From positions 527,083 to 591,082 of the forward strand of contig JACEEZ010023664.1 in NCBI GenBank assembly GCA_016584305.1: a DNA stretch of 64,000 bases, in the 5' to 3' direction. Positions 10,263-21,399 of this stretch are shown here, piece after piece. The stretch's first letter is position 1. Each line of letters begins with the position of its first letter. This DNA comes from Chionoecetes opilio. Taxonomy: Eukaryota; Arthropoda; Malacostraca; Decapoda; Majidae. A program made the translations under genes and the position numbers. The notes beneath the pieces were generated by a model. The model was not told the origin of the DNA. It saw only the letters and a program-made list of their open reading frames with translations, and did no database searches.

Positions 10263-11209
10263 TGAAACTAATATTTTGTATACATTTCATTTCTTTTATT
10301 TAGTATTTAGACATATTACTATGGTTTCTAAGTACATAATCAAGTGTTTTTGGCATAGAATGTGCAACAGTACGTAAATACTTTGAAATCAATACATGTT
10401 TTACCCAGATGGATGCAGTGTTTTTGGATAAACTCGACTCCATTTCCCAGACCTCCTATTGCTGAATTTCAGATTTCCTGGTCATTTTTCACCCCTGGAC
10501 ATATTTGGCATGGCCGGACATATGTCCGGGATAGTCCAGGACATTAAGGAAAGTACAGCATTCACATTTCCCGCGCGGCGTGGTTCCCAGCCGTTAGTTC
10601 AGGGATGCCGCCACTAGGGGTCAGGGCGGGTGGGGCTCTGGGGCTGTGTCCTCTGCTCTCACAGGCGGGAAGCGCAGACAGTGCTAATGTTGAACCTTTC
10701 CGCTTGAAACTTAATGCCCTAATTGCTGAGGAAGGAGGTTTCAGTACACAACTGTACGTACAGTGTCGGAAGTCGCCGGACTTTACCAGATAAAGCCGTG
10801 AATGGCTACACCTCCCGGACTTTTGCTGTTCCTGGACCAGGCTAATCCCCTAATAGTCTGGAAAATGGAGGGTAGAGTGTATTTAGATGTTGCCCCATCT
10901 CTGCTATAGACATCAAAACTCATTAAAACCCAAGCATTCCAAAATAAAATGAGAAAAATTATGTTGAGTTGACAATTTGAGCGGCAATAAGCAGTCTGGC
11001 ATGCCATTCTTGCCCGCAAATTTGTCACGCAAATGGAGTTCGTTAAATCCGAAGTCCGTTAAACCGAGGGTCGACTGTATTTTCATTTTCTATACATCCT
11101 AGACACCAATGTTACATTTGTTAAATTAATTTGAATAATCTTTTGATTTGGAAAAAACTATATAGAAGCATGTAAAAAAAAATCATATACGAAGTCCTCA
11201 AAACATGTA
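10263..11209. other. No gene recognised; transposon-like ends
   Basis: Several CCGGAC motifs around 10490-10830 suggest a degraded element. The right part ends ACCGAGGGTCGACTGTA at 11079, a pogo-type terminus; I could not find its left partner. No coding frame stands out. Confidence 0.45.
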
Positions 11210-12340
11210 CAGTCAAACCTCGGGTTTCGAACGTCTCCCTTTTCGAACAAATCGGTTCACGAACAGAATTTCAAACTCATAATTGCACCGATTGCCGTTC
11301 AATAACTCGGTTGCCAAACAAGCTACTCAGCAACTGTGCGCGTCAGTCACGCCGCGGCCCTCACTCAGTAAACATCCGCGCCGAACTGTTCTTTGATTTG
11401 GACGATTTTCTTGTGTTGTGCATTATTTCGGTATTATTTTACACTTGGACCGAAACTCCCTACCGTAGATAACACTAAAGTCGCCAGGACAACTTTTTTT
11501 CTCGATTTACAGACGTGTGGTGGCGTTAATACTTACATTTCTACATCCATGATTTCAGGAAGGTTAGAAGGGGCTATCTGGAGAGTCTGTGTCATTTTGT
11601 GTCTTCATTTGTGTCATATTATGGCTATAAATGAACAAAATACAAAAATATCACCAGAGTGGCGACCAACACTAAAGGTATGTTCTGAGTGTCCTTCCGC
11701 CGTCATCGTCGCCTGAAAAAAAAAAAAAAGTAGCAAAATATGAAACCATATATACTTGCAGATACAATGCATAAAACAACACTGAAACAGGGTAGATTAC
11801 ACAGTCATGATATAAACTACTGTGTATCATCTTCAGTGGCACATACACATCAGTAGTGATGCTATAATTCGTAATATTGGCGGCTGCGACAGTATTGCAG
11901 CTGGTGACTAAAGTGTTATCTACGGTACACAATTGGTAGTCTGGTTTCTGTTTACCTTATTGGATTCTAGTAATCATTCTCTCAATGAGCTTCTGTAGCA
12001 AATCATTACTTTTGAAGATAATGACACTTTCATAGGGAGGCGAGAGACAAGTGTTTACTAGCGCCTCACTCTTCTTCCTCTTGTGACCTGCATCGCCTCT
12101 GTTCTTCCCTTACCGCGGACACTTTTTAATGCAGATTTGGATATTACATTGCATTTATAGGCATTTTTATGCATGAAATACAGCTTAAAAGGTAAAAAAA
12201 GGTCTTTATTTTGGGGGTCAGGAACGGATTAATCCATTTTATATTGTTTCTTATGGAAAAATGTGTTTCGATTTTAGAACAATTCGGTTTTAGAACAGCT
12301 TTTGGGAACGAATTATGTTCGAAAACCGAGGGCATGTCTG
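11210..12340. mobile_element. Pogo/Tigger-like non-autonomous element
   Basis: Left end CAGTCAAACCTCGGG is followed by TTTCGAAC; the right end reversed is CAGACATGCCCTCGG followed by TTTTCGAAC. TA flanks both ends (11208-11209, 12341-12342). The CAG-starting end with a TTCGAAC motif is characteristic of pogo/Tigger. No transposase frame remains. It carries a nested element at 11461-11927. Confidence 0.8.
11461..11927. mobile_element. Nested MITE, TACCGTAGATAAC family
   Basis: Ends are inverted repeats of 20+ bp: TACCGTAGATAACACT then AAAGTCGCC at left, and GGTGACTAAAGTG then TTATCTACGGTA at right. The same family, with a shared internal block GATGCTA.AA.T.GTAAT, recurs at 14433-14690. Confidence 0.75.
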
Positions 12341-12384
12341 TATATTTGAGTGAGACTCACAGGCTCTAACGCAGTGGTTCTTAA

Positions 12385-13254
12385 GGGGGGCGTTACACAA
12401 ATATTTCCGAAAAACTTCAAAATATTCCAAAAATAATATCATGCCTAGTTGAACACTTGGGCAAGCTTGTGACAAAGTATTATAAAAAAAAATAAAAAAT
12501 TGAAAGAGGTATGGCTGATTTTCTACCCCCCCGTCCCCCCCGAAGAATATCTGTACAATGTTTTTCATGATATTCACTGGCATAGACAAGCTGGCACCTC
12601 TCAGTCCCTTTTTGTGAGACAAAGAGCGTCTGAGGGTCGTCTCAAGGCCAGGTGCCAAAAGCTCTAAATTGGTTGATTTTAGTCTAATTACAAATTATAG
12701 ATGCCTGGAATGCTGTTTAGTTCAGTGAATGACAGATCAGTATGACAAATAAACTTTAACTGCTCATAACTTTTTTCCCTCATTAGTGGTGAATATTTTC
12801 TATCTTCTCTAAAACGGTTTGACTTATTCCCAATCTGATTGCAGCATTTAACAGAAGCATGCAATAGGCAGTTTTTGGAGTATGTTCATTGCTCCAAAAT
12901 GCACGCAACATTAATAACGAAAAATTCTATGGTAAAATTCAGTACGACATGAAAAACAATTGCTAAAAATCCAATTTCACTGTGACAGCTAAAATCTTAC
13001 TTGAAAATGTAGAAGAGTGATTGTGTTATCGAGTGGTATAAAGCAAATTGACATATGATCATTTATGAGGAAGGAGATAGAAATTAAATTTTGCAAAAAA
13101 AACGCCCAAATTTAATAAAAAAATATTCATGTAAACAAAGTAAGAATCCTATCGTCTTCAAACTAGGCCAGGAATACTGCATAATAATGTAGTTTATCGT
13201 GTAAAAATCTCAGGGGGATCGGAGCCATATTTCAAGTTTCACTGAACGCCCCCC
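12385..13254. mobile_element. piggyBac-like MITE at TTAA inside the hAT
   Basis: TTAA precedes (12381-12384) and follows (13255-13258) the insertion. The termini are GGGGGGCGTT and AACGCCCCCC, an inverted pair. It interrupts the hAT end just 13 bp in. The interior is AT-rich with no transposase frame. Confidence 0.85.
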
Positions 13255-13429
13255 TTAACCTGGGTTCGACCGAACCCCAAGAGTTCGTTGAGCCAATCTC
13301 AAGGGTTCGGCGGAGACCCTCCAAAACATATTGCAATTTTACTATTATTGCAATGCCAGATTATTCACCAGAGTAAATTATACGCGAAATTAACATAAAT
13401 TCAAGCAGTGCGGTGGAGGGAAAGCTATG

Positions 13430-13780
13430 TATTTACCTAGTTATATTTACCTAGTTGTAATATACGGGAAATGAGTTACGCTCATGGGGTTCCGTCTTGT
13501 CTCGATTGCTCAATCTTAGCTTTGAAAAAAAACAAGATTTTTATTTGCATCTATAATTTCACTGTCCAGGCTATTCCACATAGCAATGCACCGATAGGAA
13601 AAACTGTCTTCCTAATGTCCTTCAAGCACCTTGTCTTCTTAAGTTTCTTCGTATGACCTCTTGTGGCTCATACGTCCCATACATACAAGTTCTCTTTGTC
13701 ATTTATCTCCATTCCCGACATAGCTATATACATTGCTATCAAGTATCCTTTTTGTGTGTACGTGTATGTGTCTGTTCGCC
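13430..13780 (-). mobile_element. 3' end of a CR1/L2-like LINE (reversed)
   Basis: The minus strand ends with tandem ACTAGGTAAATA units (13433-13462). Upstream it encodes a remnant that reads like FSYRCIAMWNSLDSEI, the C-terminal motif of these LINEs, followed by a stop-rich tail. Confidence 0.65.
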
Positions 13781-14133
13781 CGCCTCTCTCCCTTCTGAGC
13801 ACTGGCGTGTATATAGGGGTAGGGGGGGGGGGCATGTCCGAGTGCCATTTCGAGTACCATGTACCATGTATCGAGTACCATGCCGACCCCAAAACGATTT
13901 TTGTCCCCATGTCTTTTGCCCCCAAAGAGACATAAATCGTTTTGCCATTGAATATCAAATTAGTGCAATTATCCCTTCTGAGGCCTCACAATGCCCTTAA
14001 AATAGCTTGATTTTCAAAATAATTATGACCCCAGCTGTAGAGGCTCACTTCGCTCCACCCAGCCCCCCTTTAAATAATCCTGGATTCACCACTGTGCCCC
14101 TCCCCCCCTTTACAAAGATGCCACTGCTTCCAA
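13781..14133. other. No gene recognised
   Basis: It contains a G-run at 13820-13831 and three close copies of GTACCATG with CGAGTACCATG at 13851-13882. No coding frame or element ends could be paired with confidence. Confidence 0.4.
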
Positions 14134-15302
14134 TAGCGCATTTTCGCAACTGTTCTAGCCCGGTCTGGACTGGCTCAGTCCCGGGCGGACACTGTTTTCG
14201 CGAGGCGGGCTGAACGGGCTAGACTGGTCCAACCCAGCGAGCAGGACCAGGTTGGACTAGTGTGGGGAGAACTGGCGCATGCGCACTACAGTCAGCGGGG
14301 AAGATGACCAGGAGCTTCTCGTGCAGCTGGTAAGACATGCAACACCATGATGGCCGATCATAAGACTAAAGTAATTTCACAAAAAATTACAATATTCGCA
14401 ATTTGCTGAAACAACATCTTGGGAAATGAATGTACTGTCAACAACACTATAGTCGCCACTGCACTAATGTCATCAGGTGCCATATATTACGAATTTTAGC
14501 ATCACTACAGACTTGTATGTGTCACTGAAGACATGTACCGTAGCTATAGTGTTATGTAGATAATGTAAACTACGTACTGTGCACGTCTCTTCAGTGGCAC
14601 ATACAAGTCTGTAGTGATGCTAAAACTTGTAATATATGCCACCCTGCGACATTAGTGCAGTGGCGACTATACATAGTGTTATTGACGGTAAATTAAATGA
14701 GATTTCATCATTCAATTTTTCATAGTCACCCCTGCTACTTAACTTCCCATTGAGAAGTCAAGTAGCAGGGATAACTGCTACAAGGGATGACTGCTACATT
14801 GCACAAGGCAAAACTTGCATAATAATAGGGCTAATAACAATTTAAATACTCCACCAAGTAAAAGGCCTGCTATATACGGAAATCCCCAGGTAGTGGATGC
14901 CAGTACCTATAGATATGATACATGATGGTTATATAGGTTAGATAGTAAATGTTTGACATGGCTGCAACAGGTCTTGCAATATTGTGTTGCTGGGATTTTT
15001 TCTCCGTCCAGAGATTTATAAACCTGACTCATCACACACAGAATGATGACCACGGGTCACCTTCATATGCCAACTAGGAGGGCTATTACCTGAGGTCAAA
15101 TTAATGACCCTTTGGTGTGTCTTGGGGGGGGGGGGGGGGGGTAAGGCTTGCAGGATGGTAGGACCGCCCACTTGATCCCCCAGCCAATAGGAACGACGAA
15201 TGGGACGGGGCCAGTCTCTATGTATTTTCGTGAGCATCAGTCCAGCCTGGACCAGTCTAGACTGGACTGGACCAGGTTGGCAAACGTCGTGAAAACGCGC
15301 TA
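14134..15302. mobile_element. Terminal-inverted-repeat element inside the hAT
   Basis: The left end TAGCGCATTTTCGCAAC and the reversed right end TAGCGCGTTTTCACGAC match closely. Just inside both ends lie runs of CTGGAC/GTCCAG-rich sequence (14158-14260, 15239-15285). A G-run is at 15125-15142. No transposase frame. The superfamily is not clear. Confidence 0.6.
14433..14690. mobile_element. Nested fold-back MITE
   Basis: Almost the whole element is an inverted repeat: an arm running from TACTGTCAAC through CTATAGTCGCC and GCATCACTACAGAC is mirrored by GTCTGTAGTGATGC, GGCGACTATA and TATTGACGGTA. The loop is short (about 14550-14590). It is the same family as 11461-11927. Confidence 0.75.
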
Positions 15303-15567
15303 CAAGTGTTTCCTTCCTTCTTACTATCCAAATATACTCTTGAAATTTGATCATTTTGTCTTAAATGTTTTTATTAATCTTGTTTTTTCTTCCCATATTT
15401 GAGGGGTTCGGCCAGTGTGCAAAGGTTTTCGTTGGGGTTCGGCGCCTCTGAAAAGGTTAAGAACCACTGCTCTAACGGGATCATAAAACTGAGTGTAGTG
15501 GCCCATTAACATATACTCCGCGTAAGGCACTGCCAGTATGTCACACACTCGCTCTAAGTCTCTAAGG

Positions 15568-17331
15568 CAGTGGTTCTTAACCTTTTTCAGTGCTCGTACC
15601 CTTTGAGATCTAATAAATTTGTCTCGTACCCGGTCAGAAAAAAAGTATAATTAGAATAAGGAGTAATGGTCGGCATGGTACTGTTTGGTAATACGACCAA
15701 ACATAAGAACCTTTTTCTGTATTGACAAATTTCAGTCAAGAGCTCCCCCAACTGGCCGCCATCGGGTGGGGGGGACGGGTCTGCGACACATACTTGTACA
15801 TACCCCAAAACCCCCGTTTTCCGGACCCCCTTTTCCCGGATATCGGATTTGGGAAAAAAATCGGGGCCCGGGGATAGTCAGAGCCCGGAAAAAATCCTGG
15901 TCCAGCCTTTAAACAACAAATTGTGGGCGGCCCGAGCATTTTTCCTTTTGGTCAGTGTCCGCCCCTCCCCCGGGTGGCAGCGGGTCGCGACGTATTTTTT
16001 TACTTTTGGGCACAAAAAACACTCAGGGTTTTCCCTGCACCCCCTCCGTTAGCCCCCTCCCCCCCACTCCCCCTGGGCGGGAAAACGTCTCTGAGCTATG
16101 AAAATTTCGCTGCCTCCCGCAGGTGGCAGCATGGTCATTATCGTATTGTTTACATTTGGGCAAAAGAAACACTCCGGTTCCCCTGCACAGCCCCCGTTTC
16201 CCGACCCCCACGCCCCTGGTGAAAAACGTCTCTGGACTTTTGAACATTTCTGCTGCCCCCCGCCGTGGCGCAGGTCAGCGATCGTATTTTTTACTTTTGG
16301 GGCAAAAGAAACACTCACGGTTCCCCTGCACCCCCTTTTTAAAACCCCCGGGCCCCCCATCCCCCTGGTGCAGAAAGTCTCTGGATATTGAAACTTTTTG
16401 TGGTTTCAGCACTTCCCCCCACCGTGTATTGCTCGCTCTCAACCCTACCCTGAACTTTCGGGGGGGGGCTGGCGTCCACCCCCCCGGGCAACACCTTTTT
16501 ATCCGCCCACCTGTGCCTTTCCCTGGGGAAAAACATTTCAACTACAGTGCCTGTGATGCATATAGACATCACCAGGGCTCAAAGTGTTCCCCAAGGTCCT
16601 CGCAGCCCTAAAAAACAACAAAAAGTGACGAAAAAGTCCGGGCGGGTATTTGTAGGGGGCGGGTTGCCGGACGTAAATATAGAGTAGGATAAACGGGGGG
16701 GTGGGTAATGGCCTGGGGACTTTTGCATTCCGGACGTTTGGGGTTCCCCGGACAGTGCTCCCCCCTTTTAGTCCGGGAAAGGGGTTTGTGTGTATTGACA
16801 AGCCCCTGTTCTTGTCCTGACCCCGACTGAAAATTATGACTTTGCATGCGGGAAGCAAACAAACTACCCCAGCCCATAACTAATTTTTTTGAAAAAAGAA
16901 TAAGGGCGTTTTTTTTCTGTCCAAATTTGTTTTTTCTTTCCCAATTTTAAGGCCAATCCCAAAATCATGTGATTCATTACCAGATGGATTTTTCATTACC
17001 AAATTTCCCTAATTTGGTAAGAAAATCCCAAAGGAAAACCGTGACCCAAAACAGACGCTGAACACGTAACACACAGTATAGAACCTATATAAGCAACGGT
17101 AAAAAAAAAAAAAAAGAAATATGACGGGAACTAATATTCTCAAGTATTGTAGATCTAATGATGAACCTTGGACTTTAGGGGTTAAAAAAATTTTTGACAG
17201 ACAAAAAAAATTATAAAATATAATTTCCCGCCTCCTTAAAATATGATTTTAATTATTGGTCAGATGCTCGTACCCACAGGTAAGGTTCGTACCCCCTGGT
17301 GGTAAGGTACCCCAGGGTTTAAAAACCACTG
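15568..17331. mobile_element. Second hAT element, in damaged sequence
   Basis: The left end CAGTGGTTCTTAACC and the right end TTTAAAAACCACTG form a hAT pair. Flanking octamers are CTCTAAGG (15560-15567) and CTCAAGGG (17332-17339), a near match. The interior holds a degraded tandem-repeat MITE at 15797-16792. From about 15750 the sequence becomes homopolymer-rich. Confidence 0.7.
15797..16792 (-). mobile_element. Degraded copy of the 153-bp-tandem-repeat MITE
   Basis: The order of blocks matches the clean copies at 41582-43639 and 61675-62318: a CCGGA-bearing terminus, GTGTCCGCCCCTCCC, repeated CTGCCTCCCGCAGGTGG units followed by a GTTTACATTTGGG-like block, CCCCTGGTG, and a right end GGTTTGTGTGTA. 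Many substitutions here lengthen C or G runs relative to those copies. Confidence 0.75.
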
Positions 17332-18649
17332 CTCAAGGGAAGGGATAGACTAGAGTTCAGACTTTTGAAACGATGTCAAGAGAAAAGTGCCTTTAAAGGC
17401 GTTTGTAGTCGAAATCCATTCAAGAATAACTACACATCATTGTGTACGCTGTACGCATTTTCGTTCAAAGCACAAATTTTTCCCCGGGAATGTAATTTGT
17501 AAATCTGTGTTTTAATGGGGATGGGGGGTTTTCATTTTTGTCATTCCCACTCATAAAACCAAATTGTTTTAGTGTTTTGGGAGTCATATTTTTTAAACTT
17601 TTAATCAATATATTGTAATTTATGGGGGTAATAAAGTTTTGTTTTAATGGAGACTTTTAAAGACATCTCATTTGGTTTGTCCCTATGACAAGTATGTGAT
17701 ATAAAAAAAGGCTTAGGAACAAGCATGGGGTACCCAAAATTGTGTGCCACCCAGAGTAATTATTCAGACAAAATAGGAAGGGGGTGTGGCACATAATATG
17801 TTGGGGTTTAAAGAAAATGGGGGGATTCGGGGAGTGGCACGGGCGAAAGGGCCCCCCTAACAGTGGCACGCGCCCATGGCCCCAAAAGAAAAGAGTGAGT
17901 TTGGCTCCCCCCCCCCTTTTAAGAAAAGAAAAACTTTTTAAATATTTTTTCCCGGGTTTCCTTTTTAAAAAAAAATTAAATCGGGGAACTTTTGGGGCAT
18001 GAAATTTTTAAAAAAGGTCAATTTTTTGTGATGCCGATAAACGGGGTTTTTTGTAGGGGGGTTATTTACTATTATTTGTGTTTAAAAGGGTTTAAAAAAA
18101 ACCCCCATATAGAGAGTTAGTACCGAAAACGGTGTCAGATTTAACGGGGGTTTAAATCGGGGAAAAATTGGGTCCCCCCCCCCCAATTTTCCCCAAGACG
18201 ATCCGGGGTTTTAAACTTTTGACATCAAGAGTTATGTAATTGTTTTTTAACCCCCTTGAGGCCCACAACTTTAATTTTCCATTTTTATTTGTATACTTTT
18301 AGAAAATTTTTTAATGATTTAAAAAAAATTTTTTAATGATAGGGCCCTTTTTAGATCCTTGCCCAATTAGAAAATTTTGGTATTTTAAGTTCCCTTTTCG
18401 TAATTTTATGGCAAAACAACACGATTTTTATGGGAAAGGAAAATCGGGGGCGTAAAGGGGGGTTAAAGGCAAATCCCCAACTTATCCCAACCATATCAGG
18501 TTGGATAAATGCATAATAAATCCCCATATCATGCCACCCAAATCTCCCTCAAAAAGTTTAGAAGTAATAGTCTTTCAGTGTTTCACAATGAGGCCATGGA
18601 CAGCACACTTATGTATCTTGTTTTTGGGGGTTTTGAATGCAGTGAATTG
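17332..18649. other. Homopolymer-rich sequence, no gene; embedded TTAA MITE
   Basis: Runs such as AAAATTTTTT, GGGG and CCCCCC dominate. The part at about 18250-18460 is recognisably the same MITE as the clean copy at 51999-52210 (TTAACCCCCTTGAGGCCC at the left; CGTAATTTTATGGC inside; AAAGGAAAATC near the right). Confidence 0.55.
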
Positions 18650-18775
18650 AATCCCCAAAGGGAATGAAGAGGGGAATTTAAGTTGAAAAAACCTTAAAAA
18701 ACCCCTGTTGCATCCTCTGGAAAAAACATGGACCCGTGCAAAACCCCTCCCAGGCCATCGAGGAGGGGCATTGGT
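18650..18775 (+). pseudogene. Speculative MTIF2 exon with the GTPase P-loop, heavily damaged
   Basis: IF2 proteins carry GHVDHGKTTLLD as the G1 motif. At 18728-18757 the sequence CATGGACCCGTGCAAAACC then CCTCCCAGGCC aligns with codons for that motif if about four bases are lost and a few changed. Upstream, CCCCTGTTGCATCC lies where the Pro-Val-Val-Thr segment should be, and a consensus donor GTAAGT follows at 18775. It lies in the right order and strand between the possible presequence exon and the G3 exon. The match depends on assuming the same type of sequence damage seen at 24229-24412, so it is weak. Confidence 0.25.
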
Positions 18776-19091
18776 AAGTCGGTCCTTGTTTTGGGTTTTG
18801 TTTTTCCATGCAAGTGTTCTCAAAAAGTAATAGGGGTTTTTAAGGGTATTGGGATAATGCGGGGAATTAGATTGGGGTGGTGAAATACGGGCGAACCTTC
18901 CATTTGCTTTTTTTAAAATCTTCTATTTTGGGTAAAATTTGCTGGGAAGGGTGCGAGTTCCCTAAATTTTATGATTTTATGAAATTCAGATTTTAATGTC
19001 TTATAGTATTTTAAATTACAACAAACCCCGATTTTCCCGGGCCCTCGAATTTTCCGGATTTTCGGATTTTTCCCGGGCAAAAACTGGGGTC

Positions 19092-19094
<3 letters not shown>

Positions 19095-19142
<48 letters not shown>
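19095..19142. repeat. Poly(T) tract of about 48 bases
   Basis: An uninterrupted T run. It could be the poly(A) tail of a reversed retroelement, but the adjoining sequence is too damaged to assign. Confidence 0.85.
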
Positions 19143-19147
<5 letters not shown>

Positions 19148-19347
19148 TAAAAACTCTTTAAAAGGTAGTACTGAGGTTCAAAAAATAAAAATTGATTTGA
19201 ATAGTTTCCTAAGCTAACCTCCTACAACATTCGTCTTGGAAGACGCATGAGTTTTTTTTTCAGTGTATTTTTTGGGAAAAAAGTGCGTCTTATAAGCCGT
19301 AAAATAGGAAAATAATTTCCCTCATATAAACCCAATTTTTAGAGTTT

Positions 19348-19575
19348 GTGGCGGCACGATTTTACCCAAACGTGGTAAGTCTACGGTGCCAATTACCTGC
19401 GTTGGGTTACCAACCCCCATGTATAAATGCCGGGAATGGACCAGAAGAGGTGATAGCACCAAAAAGTGTGCATCAATTTCAGGAAAAACTTAATAAACAT
19501 ATACTGTATATGGAACAGAACCACATGAGTATAGCTCAGGCCCTGTATGTGACAACTAGGTAAATCCATCAAGAT
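19348..19575 (+). mobile_element. LINE family B 3' end
   Basis: The frame ends in GPEEVIAPKSVHQFQEKLNK and then LYVTTR stop, followed by ACAACTAGGTAAAT. The clean family B copy ends LNEEVISAHNVHQLKERLDN (54750-54810) in the same way. Confidence 0.65.
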
Positions 19576-19849
19576 AGATACACCACAACGCATTCTCCAA
19601 CCAACATTCATCCTTTCTTGCATTCCAGAAACAGTGTTTGAGATCTTTTCTGTATGTAGAGGGAAAGCGACCCTTATGATAAAACCTGGTGCTCCCATAA
19701 ACAACGCGGGTGGCCAGGAGACGGTGAAGCGGGCGGCCTAAAGGTTCAAGATAGAGGGCAGCTCAGTAAAGAATGGGGGCAGAAACGAGAAGCATGGATG
19801 CCTTTAGAAGGTAACATTTCTCATGGGTTTTTTTCTTCTATCTAGTTAT

Positions 19850-20560
19850 CCTAGTTATTCTCTGATCCCAAGAGCTCAAGGAAAAGGAGGGCCTACTATC
19901 TAGTTTTTTCATCAATTAGTAAGGTTTATTCTTGATGGTGTTCTTCGTTCCCTCTAAATCCCTTTTATTCCTTTTAATCCTTGTTCATTAATATTATTCA
20001 TTACCAAATCTAACAATATACCCCCCCATGGTTTCTTCTCCTCCTTCAGTATACCATTCTTCCCAGTAAACTTCTTTGCTGTTAAATCTCCCATCATAAT
20101 TAGTTGTCGCTGTTTTTCATCATTTCTTCCAACATTTTTTTTGCCTCCTCACATGTCATCAAAACTCTTGTCTCCCATTGTTCTTTAAGGGGGAACCTAG
20201 ACTCCTACAAAGTCTCTTTTTCCCCAGTTTTTTCATCTCCATCTCAAATTTTCCCAACACCTGTCCCAACCTTCTCCTTTTTCCACATTCCTTACTATAA
20301 ACAATAATCACACCCTTTCCCTTAAACTGCCCAACTTCCCCCCCCCCTTTTTTTCTGTTTTTTTTGTGTCTTTTCCCCATCATTATATTAAACCCTCCCA
20401 TTTTTTGGCACACCTCACATCACTCAGCTTTGTATCTCTAAAACCATCATTTTCCGGGCTTTTTGGGCTTCGGGAAATTTTTATTTCCTGACAATGTTGA
20501 AAACTACCCCTTTTTATATTTGTGTACAACACCACCATAAATTTTTTTGGGGTATTTTAT
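19850..20560 (-). mobile_element. LINE endonuclease domain fragment (reversed, damaged)
   Basis: On the minus strand AATTATGATGGGAGATTT then AACAGCAAAGAAG (20100-20070) encodes the MGDFNSKE motif of family A/B endonucleases; GTGGAAAAAGGAGAAGG near 20270 matches copy 1 at 5489-5506; GTACACAAATATAAA near 20520 matches 5268-5282. Frames are broken repeatedly by homopolymer changes. Confidence 0.65.
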
Positions 20561-21399
20561 TGGTTGTAGGGGACCCCTTTGTTGCCATATATATCTTACT
20601 TTTTACCTCCTGTAATGTTTTTTTCTAATTTTTTTGAAAGGGTTTAGGGTTTAAAAATGTTAAAAGTAATAAATTTTTCCCTTTTAATACTTCTCACCCC
20701 TCATTTCCCCCCTTTAAGGCCCCCACAGAAGGGGACAATTTTGGGTGCGTCGTCCACCAGTATTTACCATTATTGGCCAAAGTTGACCAGGCAAGCCCAC
20801 CCCCCTGGACACCCTTCAGACCACCTCTGGGGTGCAATCCGGAAATGGTGGCATCACTAAACATTTTGGGAAAGCATTTTCAGGCCCGAAAAAGGGAACC
20901 CAGTGTTTTACAGTACTCCCCCTCTTGATCTCTTCTTCTAACCCTATTTCTTAATGAATTTTTAAAAATTGACAAATTTCAGCTATATACCCTGCTTTTC
21001 AATATTCTTTTTATTCAGATTTGTGATGTTTCAGTTTATTTGGGGCGGGGGTTTTTTGGGGGTACAAAATTTGGGGGTTTCCCAAGTCTAGGGGGAAAAA
21101 AATTAAAAAAATTTTTTTTTCACTTGCTCGTGTTTTACTTCTGTTCACACTTATGAAAGTTCCTGTAAAATTTGTAAAAATTTCGGAGAATATTTAGGGT
21201 GCGAAAAACTGAAAAAAATTTTTTCTAAAAACCCTTTTCAAAAAAAAAGGAAAAAATAAAAACCTCCCACATTTTTAGAGAAAATTTAAAAGGGAAAACC
21301 CCAAAACAGCATTTTTTCATATTTTCCATTCAGAAAGCCTTCTTTTAAAGGGTTTCCTCCCCCTTTTCCCGCCCCACAATTTCCCGAGGGTGGTGGACT
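20561..21399. other. No gene recognised; homopolymer-rich
   Basis: AT-rich with long A, T and G runs. It may be the 5' part of the reversed LINE at 19850-20560. A block at 20720-20890 is more complex but gives no recognisable product. Confidence 0.35.

Larger units (their letters stand above)
12372..15469. mobile_element. hAT element with perfect 8-bp target duplication
   Basis: The left end is CAGTGGTTCTTAA and the right end GGTTAAGAACCACTG. The eight bases CTCTAACG flank both sides (12364-12371 and 15470-15477). Both features define hAT. No hAT transposase is seen; the interior consists of later insertions (12385-13254, 13430-13780, 14134-15302). Once the first insertion is skipped, the left end continues CCTGGGTTCGACCGAACCCC at 13259. 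Confidence 0.9.

Noticed and set aside
13653..14000. Overlapping frames of 90-115 codons on both strands
   Set aside because: They cover a LINE 3' end and G-rich repeat sequence inside a hAT; composition is not protein-like.
16049..16611. Pro/Ser/His-rich long frames
   Set aside because: They lie in the damaged copy of the tandem-repeat MITE; the same sequence in clean copies is non-coding.
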